From assembly GCF_002706375.1 (NCBI RefSeq), contig NZ_CP017706.1, positions 1,488,001 to 1,552,000 of the forward strand: a stretch of DNA of 64,000 nucleotides, written 5' to 3'. Every line of letters starts with the position of its first letter. Position 1 is the stretch's first letter. The notes beneath the pieces are model-generated. The model did not search any database. It worked only from the letters and a program-made list of their open reading frames with translations, and was not told where the DNA came from. The DNA comes from Lactobacillus amylovorus DSM 20531. Its GTDB lineage: Bacteria > Bacillota > Bacilli > Lactobacillales > Lactobacillaceae. Positions 1 through 6,981 of this stretch are shown in pieces. The position numbers were made by a program, and so were the translations under genes.

Positions 1-778
1 TTTGCATAATCTTAGCAGTTGAAATAGGCATAGTTTCGTTTTCACCAAAAGTAAGCAAAGTTGGAACATTGATCTTGTGTAATTGATCTCTGAAGTGCCA
101 GTCCTTTAACTTACCGGTGATAACAAACTCATTATCACCTTGGAAGGCGTTGTAAACAGCAGAACCACCAAGGTCCTTTAGATGGTAAAGCTTAGAAGGT
201 TGCTTACGATCAACAAAGTTAATGTTCAAGATTTGAACGTCATCTTGGTAACGCTTGTTGTCGTAATCATTGTTCCTTTCACATTCATGCATAAAGTCAA
301 TTTCAGTCTGTGGTAGAACTTCTTGTCTTCTTCTATTAACTGAAGCAACGTATTCATCGATTTCATCAACCATGGATGAAATGATCGCACCCTTTAAGTG
401 CTGACCATATTTAACGGCGTATTCTTGAACTAATAACCCACCCCAACTTTGACCGATTAAGTAAATATTATCTAAACCAAGCTTTTCACGCACTTCATCA
501 ACTTCATCTAAGAAGTATTCATAAGTTAAATACTTTTTAGCGATTTCAGGATCAGAATAGTCAGGTTGATCTGAATAAAGAGAACCCAATTGATCGTACA
601 TGGTAACTTGAACGTTAAGACCTTGCTTCTTCAATTGTTCAGCAGTGTCTTCCCAGTATTCGTGGTTGCCGCCAGGACCACCGTGAAGAGCTAATAAGTG
701 AATGTCGCCTTCACCTTGAGTATTAGTCCATAAGTGGTAACCGTTGTCTAAAGTGATAATTTTAGTACCAGTTTTCAT
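1..778 (-). CDS. pepI: Proline iminopeptidase, C-terminus cut by window edge
   Basis: Alpha/beta-hydrolase that releases N-terminal proline from short peptides in the cytoplasm, part of the peptide-salvage set of lactobacilli. The 259 visible residues start MKTGTKIITL and contain the oxyanion-hole motif HGGPGG (about 32-37) and the nucleophile elbow GQSWGG with Ser111, followed by the cap-domain sequence. The family is normally about 290-295 residues, so roughly 35 residues including the catalytic His lie beyond the window start. An AAAGGAA ribosome site precedes the ATG at 776-778. It is divergent from the ABC transporter at 900, with overlapping promoters. Family assignment is firm; exact substrate preference is inferred from the family. 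Confidence 0.93.
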   Translation of the reverse strand, partial: MKTGTKIITLDNGYHLWTNTQGEGDIHLLALHGGPGGNHEYWEDTAEQLKKQGLNVQVTMYDQLGSLYSDQPDYSDPEIAKKYLTYEYFLDEVDEVREKLGLDNIYLIGQSWGGLLVQEYAVKYGQHLKGAIISSMVDEIDEYVASVNRRRQEVLPQTEIDFMHECERNNDYDNKRYQDDVQILNINFVDRKQPSKLYHLKDLGGSAVYNAFQGDNEFVITGKLKDWHFRDQLHKINVPTLLTFGENETMPISTAKIMQ

Positions 779-823
779 AGAATTTCCTTTCAGTCTTTAT
801 TAAAAATAGAATGTATTACATTA

Positions 824-867
824 ATTATCGTATCAGATTGAGAAAAAGACAAGTATGCGAGTATAAT
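824..867. promoter_or_regulatory. Overlapping divergent promoters of pepI and ABC exporter
   Basis: On the minus strand TTGTCT (847-852) and GATAAT (824-829) are 17 bases apart and point at pepI. On the plus strand TTGAGA (838-843) and TATAAT (862-867) are 18 bases apart and point at the exporter. The two promoters share DNA, so polymerase binding at one probably limits the other. Seen in sequence; activity not shown. Confidence 0.6.
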
Positions 868-899
868 GAATGGTTCAAGTATATAAAAAAGGAGAGTTT

Positions 900-2504
900 A
901 TGAGTCTTAAATATGCTAAAAAAAGCCAATTAATCTGTTTTACGATCTTGGCAGCAATTAAAGCCTGCAACATCGTCTTTGTAGCTTATATGATTCAAGT
1001 CATGTTGAACGTTGCTTCTTCTGGCTCTCATGACTACATGCACTTAATTAGATTGGCTTTATTAACTGCATTAGGTCAATTGTGCTTTATGGCCAGCAAC
1101 TTTGTTTACGAAACGGTTAAGATGGGAATTATTCGTGACGTAAACATGACATTAAAAAAGGCCAATCTTCGGTATCTAGTTGATCAAGGCGATCCGGATA
1201 TAAAAAGCGGTTTGTCGCTGATGACTAATGATTTAAAACAAATTGAAACTAATCGTGTGACCGCTCAACTAGATATGATTTTCCAGGGGTTGTCATTTAT
1301 TGGTGCCATTAGCTTTGCTTTTTATAGTTCTTGGCAAATGACTTTAGTATTTGTAATAGCAACGATTGCACCTGCTGTAGTGCAGATGATCACTAGTCCA
1401 ATTATTACTAAAAAGTCAAAGATTTGGGCAAAAACTAATGCTAATTATACGCAGCATGTTTCAGATTCATTAAATGGTGCTCAGGCTACCAAGCTTTATA
1501 ACGTGCGAACAAATATTGTAACGCGTGCGTCAAATGCTGCCCAGCAAATGGAAAACGCGTTAAGAAATATGACTTTGACGCAGGCATGGGCACTAGAATT
1601 AATTTATTCTGCAGCTGAGCTTTTCTGTTTCATCATTCCATGTACCGTAGGTGGGATCTTGATGATGCAAGGCAACTTAAAAGTAGGTACTTTGGTAATG
1701 ATGGTTGATTTGGCAATGAATTTTATCACGCCAGTTGTTACATTGTTTAACGAATTTAACCAAGTTAAGTCAACCGTACCGATGTGGGAAAAGACTCAAG
1801 AAGCTTTGAAACATGTGATGAAAGATGACAAGCAAAAGATCGATCATTTTGAAGGAATGAAAATTGATGATTTGTCTTATGTAACAAGTTCTGATCATAA
1901 GCGAATTTTTGATGGAGTTAATATAGAAGTTAAACCTGGTGAAAAAGTATTGCTTATGGCGCCAAGTGGCTGGGGGAAAACAACGTTGTTGCGCCTTCTT
2001 TTGGGATCAAAAAGACCTAAAGATGGGAAGATTTTGCTTAATGGCAAAGATGTAACTGGTAATTGGGATGCAGCGCATAATTATTTCTCCTATGTTAATC
2101 AAAAGCCGTTCATGTTTGACGATACGTTGTGTTTTAACATTACGCTTGGCCGAAAGGTGAGCGATGAAAAGCTGAAGCAAGTAATCCATGAAGCTGGACT
2201 TGATGATTTGGTTAAGAGCCAAGGCCTAGATAAGCAAGTGGGTGAAAATGGTAGTGAATTGTCTGGTGGGCAGATTCAAAGAGTAGAAATTGCTCGTGCT
2301 TTATTATCGGGCAGACCAATCTTGTTGGCTGATGAAGCAACGAGTGCGCTTGATCCTAAATTGTCACTAGATATTCATAAAACATTACTTGAGAATCCTA
2401 ATGTTGCGGTAATAGAAGTAGCCCACAAAATCTCACCTGAGGAAAAAGCAATGTTTGATGTGATTATTCATTTGGATAAGCATACCGTTGAAACAAAGAT
2501 GTAG
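900..2504 (+). CDS. ABC transporter, fused membrane and ATPase half-transporter
   Basis: Half-size ABC exporter of 534 residues that would work as a dimer in the membrane. Residues 1-300 carry about six hydrophobic segments (type-1 exporter fold); the C-terminal third is the nucleotide-binding domain with Walker A APSGWGKT (about 354-361), signature LSGGQIQR and Walker B ILLADEAT followed by the D-loop SALD. The start at 900 is chosen over an in-frame ATG at 870 because AAGGAG lies just upstream of 900. The NBD lacks an obvious H-loop His in the usual form (the region reads VIEVAHKIS, so AHK takes that place). Multidrug, peptide or lipid export are all possible; the substrate cannot be read from the sequence. 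Confidence 0.88.
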   Translation: MSLKYAKKSQLICFTILAAIKACNIVFVAYMIQVMLNVASSGSHDYMHLIRLALLTALGQLCFMASNFVYETVKMGIIRDVNMTLKKANLRYLVDQGDPDIKSGLSLMTNDLKQIETNRVTAQLDMIFQGLSFIGAISFAFYSSWQMTLVFVIATIAPAVVQMITSPIITKKSKIWAKTNANYTQHVSDSLNGAQATKLYNVRTNIVTRASNAAQQMENALRNMTLTQAWALELIYSAAELFCFIIPCTVGGILMMQGNLKVGTLVMMVDLAMNFITPVVTLFNEFNQVKSTVPMWEKTQEALKHVMKDDKQKIDHFEGMKIDDLSYVTSSDHKRIFDGVNIEVKPGEKVLLMAPSGWGKTTLLRLLLGSKRPKDGKILLNGKDVTGNWDAAHNYFSYVNQKPFMFDDTLCFNITLGRKVSDEKLKQVIHEAGLDDLVKSQGLDKQVGENGSELSGGQIQRVEIARALLSGRPILLADEATSALDPKLSLDIHKTLLENPNVAVIEVAHKISPEEKAMFDVIIHLDKHTVETKM

Positions 2505-2520
2505 TGAAATTAACAGGAAA

Positions 2521-2547
2521 AGTACTACTTTGTAAGTGGTACTTTTA
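2521..2547 (+). terminator. Rho-independent terminator after ABC exporter
   Basis: A 10-base stem (AGTACTACTT / AAGTGGTACT, one G-U pair) with a 3-base loop followed by TTTT, 16 bases after the stop codon. Confidence 0.7.
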
Positions 2548-2557
2548 AAAAATAAAA

Positions 2558-2577
2558 TATATAAAATTTTATATAAT
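2558..2577 (+). promoter_or_regulatory. Perfect 18-base palindrome overlapping a -10 box
   Basis: TATATAAAATTTTATATA (2558-2575) is its own reverse complement and runs into TATAAT (2572-2577), about 110 bases ahead of the PAS-domain gene. It could be an operator covering that gene's promoter or merely an AT-rich chance palindrome. Confidence 0.4.
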
Positions 2578-2685
2578 AGAGTTTGAAGAATTATTGCTAA
2601 ATTTATATCAATCCAATTTAATTGAAATCGTTTACAAATTATAATTAGAATTAAGAAGATTCTTTATTAGTAGGAGGAAAAAATT

Positions 2686-3444
2686 ATGGCAGAACCTAAA
2701 TGGCTTAAGGATATGAATCCTGATGAATACTTAAAAGAAGATTTTTAAGCTAAGGGTAAATCTAAATATACAGTTGAAGGAATCGATAAAAATGATCCTG
2801 AATGGCTGGATAAGGCAGCTAAGAAGGTCCATGCTGCAGAAGGTGACGATTATGTGAAGCTGGATGCGGGGTTACTTACTGTTAACCAACTTAATTGGAT
2901 GCTTAGAAATACAATTGGGGAAATGACTTTTGTTGACGATAATAATGAATTTCTATGGTACAATCGTCCAACTGATCCAAATTATAAGATGCTTGCTAAA
3001 CGTACACCAGATCAAGTCGGTGATACTATGAAGGCAATTCACCCTGATGTGCGTGATGTTATTCCTAATGCTAAAAAAGTAGTTCATGCTTTACGTACTA
3101 AGCAAGATGGACATGATGATGTCTATATGCCTGTTCCAACTGGTAATTTGAAGAAACTTGTTTTGCACTACTATAAGCGTGTTGAAGATGATAATGGAGA
3201 TTACGCAGGTATTTACGAATGGGTTCAAGATTTGTATCCACTCGTTAAGTATTTCTGTGAAACTACTGGTCAAAAGTTGGTAGTAGATGATGATACCACA
3301 ACTGGTGCAACTTATCGTAGAAATTCAGATCCTGATGCTGTAAGTGGTGTTTCAACTAAGGCTGAAAAGGTAGAAAAAACTAAAAAAAAACAGAAGAACC
3401 AGATACTACAACAGGTGCTTCACAACATTAATATTTATCAATAG
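2686..3444 (+). pseudogene. PAS_10-type sensor-like protein, in-frame stop plus frameshift
   Basis: The ATG at 2686 follows a good AGGAGG site and codes MAEPKWLKDMNPDEYL, but codon 21 is TAA (2746-2748). The same frame continues open to 3444, and the part from 2854 reads as a PAS_10/DUF438-type domain (a conserved FVDDNNEFLWYN start, an HPDVRDV motif and a GDYAGIYEWVQD end). A second lesion is likely in the run of nine A at 3382-3390: the frame used here ends in an odd basic tail, whereas one extra A would give a tail with TEEPDTTTGASQH ending at 3431, which echoes the DDTTTGATYRR segment just upstream. The intact protein would be about 248 residues, cytoplasmic, and may bind a small ligand or haem. 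Either a decayed gene or a place where the assembly should be checked. Confidence 0.75.
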
Positions 3445-3782
3445 AAAAACTCATCAATTGACTCAATTTTAGAATCATTGATGAGTTTTTTGTTAATTAA
3501 TAGGATTGATTTCTTTACTGCAATCATTATTTCTTCAGTAGTGTTATCGCTAGTGATGTCGTGCTGTGGATATGCAAAGTAAGGAACTATTTGATGATTT
3601 TCAGGAATATTTGAATCGATAATTTCTTTTAATCTTTTGTTGCTAATAAATATTGCAGCATTAGCTGGTGCAGAATAATATGCACCAACTTTATTACCAT
3701 AGGGATCGTAATAATTAATCTCTAAACAGTTAGCTGAATTAATATTTTTAGTAATAGAAGAATTTTGTTCGCTTTTTAGCAT
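3438..3782 (-). CDS. Small protein of unknown function, 114 aa
   Basis: Open frame of 114 residues with a clear GGAGG ribosome site 7-8 bases ahead of its ATG, so it is probably expressed. No signal peptide or membrane segment is visible. It has a central stretch with YYDPYGNKVGAYYSAP and ends with the acidic-aromatic IDEFFY. It is convergent with the broken PAS gene and overlaps it by seven bases; the upstream gene on the same strand is a wall-anchored surface protein 61 bases away. I do not recognise the family. Confidence 0.6.
   Translation of the reverse strand: MLKSEQNSSITKNINSANCLEINYYDPYGNKVGAYYSAPANAAIFISNKRLKEIIDSNIPENHQIVPYFAYPQHDITSDNTTEEIMIAVKKSILLINKKLINDSKIESIDEFFY
3445..3491. 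terminator. Bidirectional terminator between convergent genes
   Basis: Stem AAAAACTCATCAAT / ATTGATGAGTTTTTT with an 18-base loop. It serves the PAS gene on the plus strand; on the minus strand it lies inside the last codons of the convergent small gene, so that gene ends within the hairpin. Confidence 0.7.
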
Positions 3783-3843
3783 ATTAAAGCCTCCGCTTTA
3801 TTAATGCGGTTACATTTAAATCTATAGTAACAGTAATTTTTAG

Positions 3844-5766
3844 TTAATTTTTCTTGTTGATGAATGAACCTAATGCCGTGATTGTTGCAGCAATACTTGC
3901 TAAAACAATGCCTGTAGTAATGAGGTTAGTCTTATCTTCACCGGTTTCTGGAAGTCCAACTTCTTTTGAGGTTTCAGTTACATTTTCATTTTCTACTTCT
4001 GCTTTCGGTTTAGTTGTTTTTTCACTAGATTTCTCGGTTACAGCAGTAGAAGTTACTTCTTTTTGATTTTTTTCGATTACATTTTTAGGAAGTGGAGCAA
4101 TAGCTTCTTCTGTTGATTCTTCTCCAGCTGGTGTTTCATTTTCATCTGTACCATCTAGATCCAATACATCTTCATTTAATGGAGGAGTAAAATCTTCTGT
4201 ATTGTCAGGAGTTTCCTCTGGTTTAGGTTGTGGAGCAGGAGTATCTGGAGTTGGATTTTCAGGCTCAGGTTCAGGTTTAGGATCAGGCTTTTCAGGTTCT
4301 TCAATTTCTACGAATGGTGGTGTTAAGTCCCAACGGTGTGTTTCACCACTAACAGTAACTTTGTTACCAATAATATTACCGTCAATGTTAACAGCATTTG
4401 TAATATGAGCGTTGGTTGCTAGAACACTTCCCAAATGGTAGTCTCCAGCAAAATGTAATTTATTAACATCTGTACCGAAGTTCCAGAGCAATTTATTAAA
4501 TTGATTTGGAGTTTCAGAAGAACCGCCAATATTATTACCATCAGCATATTCCAGTACAAGGTGAGTTTGAACTGTTAAATCTCCACCTTGAATATTAATT
4601 ACATTTAAAATAATCATTGGAGCTTCAGCACCAGCAGGAATACCTTTGATCGTAATATTACGTTTGTCGCCTGAAAGGTGTGCGGCATCAATTGTTACAT
4701 AAATAGGTTCCTTACTGTCGCCAGCATTCTTTATAGCCTCAGAAACATCGATCCAACTATTGTTGAGATCATTAAAATCGGCTTTAACTCCTTCAATCTG
4801 TGCTTGACTATCCCAGTTATCTGACTTTTGACTTAATTTATCTAGTTCGCCTTGAATATCAATTTTTTGATCGGCTTGAACAATGTGGTTATAAGGAATA
4901 TCTACTTTTCTCCAGTCAGGTTTTTCTGCAGTTCCATAGTTAACTTCAATTGCTCCATCATTTTCAAATGAACGGTATTCAATGTCTGGTCCAAAGATGA
5001 CTACTTTGTTGTCACCATCGATTTTGTTAAGTCCATTGAGATTGCCAACATAGTGGATATCACCGTTGGTTAAATTATTGGTTGCATTTGAATTGGTACC
5101 AAAATTTGTACCAGAAAGTTTATCTGCAGCAATATTACCTGCAATATGACCATTTTGGGTCACTTCATTACCGAAAATATGGAAGATACCAGCGATACCT
5201 AAAGGATGTTTATCTGCCAAATCTTTAATATGATCTGCCAATTCTTCCTTGGTCATTTCATTGATATTTGGTTTATCTTTTTTATTTGTACCTTCTTTAG
5301 AAGTATTAATATTATTATTTTGAGATACATTTTCTTCAGATTTTGAATTTATATCTTCAACTGGAGTAGTACTTTCAGCTTCTTCTGTTTGAATTGGTTG
5401 CTCAGTATTAACAGATGTTTCTGGATCTGTTTTTTCTTGAGTAGATACATCTGTATCAGTTTGCACAGTAGTTGTAGTACTATCATCAGTATTTTCAGAG
5501 TAATTAGCTGAAACTTCAGTATTATCAGTAGTTAAAGTGTCTGCTGTATTATTTTCTACAGGAACACTTTCTTCTACTACTGAAGTTGTATCACTTATTA
5601 CTTCATTTGAAGTTGTATCATCAGTCATTTCATTTTGAATTGCTTCAGAGGCTGCTGAGACAATTGGCGCACTAGGACCAGCTAGTATGCCGAAACTTAA
5701 TAACACTGCAACAGCACCCTTAGCCAATTTGCGAATAGCAAATTGCGTTTTCTTTGTCTTGAACAT
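3844..5766 (-). CDS. LPXTG wall-anchored surface protein, choice-of-anchor-A-like
   Basis: Secreted, sortase-anchored protein of 640 residues. The N-terminus has a YSIRK-like signal (FAIRKLAKGAVAVLLSFG) with cleavage expected near VSA at about 38. Residues 40-170 are a Ser/Thr/Glu-rich low-complexity spacer. Residues 185-490 form a folded region with a repeated IxGNxxxxG pattern (HIAGNIAADK, HFAGDYHLGS, NIDGNIIGNK) that resembles the choice-of-anchor-A adhesin domain. A Pro/Glu-rich wall-spanning stretch (about 492-560) leads to LPETG (about 605-609), a hydrophobic helix and a KK tail. It probably acts at the cell surface as an adhesin; the ligand is unknown. The ATG has a GGAGG site. An operator-like palindrome and a cre-like site lie upstream. 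Confidence 0.85.
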   Translation of the reverse strand: MFKTKKTQFAIRKLAKGAVAVLLSFGILAGPSAPIVSAASEAIQNEMTDDTTSNEVISDTTSVVEESVPVENNTADTLTTDNTEVSANYSENTDDSTTTTVQTDTDVSTQEKTDPETSVNTEQPIQTEEAESTTPVEDINSKSEENVSQNNNINTSKEGTNKKDKPNINEMTKEELADHIKDLADKHPLGIAGIFHIFGNEVTQNGHIAGNIAADKLSGTNFGTNSNATNNLTNGDIHYVGNLNGLNKIDGDNKVVIFGPDIEYRSFENDGAIEVNYGTAEKPDWRKVDIPYNHIVQADQKIDIQGELDKLSQKSDNWDSQAQIEGVKADFNDLNNSWIDVSEAIKNAGDSKEPIYVTIDAAHLSGDKRNITIKGIPAGAEAPMIILNVINIQGGDLTVQTHLVLEYADGNNIGGSSETPNQFNKLLWNFGTDVNKLHFAGDYHLGSVLATNAHITNAVNIDGNIIGNKVTVSGETHRWDLTPPFVEIEEPEKPDPKPEPEPENPTPDTPAPQPKPEETPDNTEDFTPPLNEDVLDLDGTDENETPAGEESTEEAIAPLPKNVIEKNQKEVTSTAVTEKSSEKTTKPKAEVENENVTETSKEVGLPETGEDKTNLITTGIVLASIAATITALGSFINKKN

Positions 5767-5820
5767 TTTTGGTACCTCCGTAACACATAATTAATATATT
5801 CTTTTTCCTTTCTTGGATAC

Positions 5821-5839
5821 ATTATATGACATAATGTCA
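5821..5839 (-). promoter_or_regulatory. Promoter with perfect operator-like palindrome
   Basis: Minus-strand TATAAT (5821-5826) is directly preceded by TGACATAATGTCA (5827-5839), a perfect palindrome with 6-base arms lying in the promoter spacer of the LPXTG gene. A TTGCAA hexamer follows at 5841-5846, 14 bases from the -10, which is short. A repressor bound here would block polymerase. The regulator is not identifiable. Confidence 0.5.
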
Positions 5840-5855
5840 CTTGCAAAAATAAAAA

Positions 5856-5869
5856 TGAAAGCGCTTTTA
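5856..5869. promoter_or_regulatory. cre-like site (CcpA)
   Basis: TGAAAGCGCTTTTA matches the first ten positions of the catabolite-response consensus TGWAANCGNTNWCA but not the final CA. It lies between the surface-protein gene and pnuC, upstream of the surface-protein promoter, so either gene could respond to sugar supply. Confidence 0.4.
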
Positions 5870-5925
5870 AAAACTTAACAAATAAAAAATTATGGTACTA
5901 ACGTAAATCAAAAAAATGTCAATAC

Positions 5926-5953
5926 TTGTATTTAATTTTGAGTCCACTATACT
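5926..5953 (+). promoter_or_regulatory. pnuC promoter
   Basis: TTGTAT (5926-5931) and TATACT (5948-5953) with a 16-base spacer. Transcription would begin near 5960, leaving a leader of about 84 bases that contains the hairpin at 5988-6016. Confidence 0.6.
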
Positions 5954-5987
5954 AGATAACGATGCTTTTTAAATAAAAGAGCGGATA

Positions 5988-6016
5988 AGGCACAATATAT
6001 AGTATATTGTGAACCT
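5988..6016 (+). ncRNA. Structured leader hairpin of pnuC, riboswitch candidate
   Basis: A perfect 9-base-pair stem CACAATATA / TATATTGTG closes on a TAG loop (5991-6011). Outside it AGG (5988-5990) can pair with CCT (6014-6016) across a two-base AA bulge. A bulged extension suits an RNA structure better than a DNA operator. It sits about 10 bases before the ribosome site. NAD+-II riboswitches are known from leaders of pnuC genes in lactic acid bacteria; whether this is one is inferred from position only, and a repressor operator is the alternative. Confidence 0.45.
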
Positions 6017-6043
6017 AAAATAAAAAGGGAGTAGTTTGTATAT

Positions 6044-6781
6044 ATGGAAAGACATGAGAATTATTTTGTTTGGCTGTTTAATCAATTAAAGGGGTGGCCA
6101 GTACAAAACTATTGTTTATGGTTTTTCGCATTTGGTTTTCAATTAGCGTTACTTATTCAAGCAAAGGTTACTAGCGTAACTTTGATCACTTTCATTGGTA
6201 CTCTTTTGGGTACGCTTTGTGTATTGGCAATTAATGCCACTAAGGCAATTAATGGATGGTTAGGATTGATCTCAGCAGCATGTTTCATCTATGCTGGTTG
6301 GTCAGCCAAGAATTATCTTTCTATTTTTGAACAAATTGCTTATATCGCAACTTTGGATTTGCCAGTTATCTTGTCAGTAAGATCATGGAATGATGATACT
6401 AAGAACCACTTGAGAAAGTTTGGTGGTAGAGAATGGGTCATCGCCATCGTTGGTACATTGGCCGTTTACTTGGTATCAGGCTTCTTAATTGGTAAGTTCA
6501 CTAATGACCCACGTCCTTGGGTTGACGCTATCAGTTTTGCTATTTCACTTACTGCTGGTATCATGTGCTTCATGCGTTACAACAACCAATACTTCTGGTG
6601 GACTGCAAGTGGTATTTTCCAATTGATTCTTTGGGGTATCACTTATGCGCAAGGGGATGCCAACTTGGCAATGGCGATTAACTCATTGATTTACGTCATT
6701 AACGATGTTTTGGCATTTACTGTTTCACCATGGTTCAACATGGGCCGTCGTAAATCTGGACTTAAGGAAATTAGAAACTAG
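6044..6781 (+). CDS. pnuC: PnuC-family nicotinamide riboside or vitamin transporter
   Basis: Integral membrane protein of 245 residues with about seven to eight hydrophobic segments, matching the usual PnuC size. The family facilitates uptake of NAD precursors such as nicotinamide riboside, trapped afterwards by cytoplasmic phosphorylation. Family-like sequences include the WxxAKN segment (about 86-90) and the late helix with QYFWWTASGIFQLILWG (about 186-202), where the aromatic/Asn cluster forms the substrate site in PnuC structures. It is a single-gene unit between two surface-protein genes with its own promoter, a structured leader and a terminator. Some lactobacillus paralogues carry other vitamins, so the substrate is inferred. 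Confidence 0.88.
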   Translation: MERHENYFVWLFNQLKGWPVQNYCLWFFAFGFQLALLIQAKVTSVTLITFIGTLLGTLCVLAINATKAINGWLGLISAACFIYAGWSAKNYLSIFEQIAYIATLDLPVILSVRSWNDDTKNHLRKFGGREWVIAIVGTLAVYLVSGFLIGKFTNDPRPWVDAISFAISLTAGIMCFMRYNNQYFWWTASGIFQLILWGITYAQGDANLAMAINSLIYVINDVLAFTVSPWFNMGRRKSGLKEIRN

Positions 6782-6813
6782 TAATCAGCTAAGAATCAAT
6801 TCAATATAAAAAG

Positions 6814-6845
6814 GAAACGTTATCGAATTTCGGTGGCGTTTTTTT
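6814..6845 (+). terminator. Terminator after pnuC
   Basis: Stem AACGTTATCGAA / TTTCGGTGGCGTT (two or three G-U pairs), followed by a run of T, 35 bases after the stop. Confidence 0.7.
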
Positions 6846-6981
6846 CGTACATAAGTGTTTTCTGAAAATCTTTAAGAAATTTAAAAAGAGACGATGTGTC
6901 ACTATTCATGAAAATGGTTTCATGATAATGTATAAGTATCAAAAGTATAATTAATTTGATACGTATACATAATAGGAGGCC

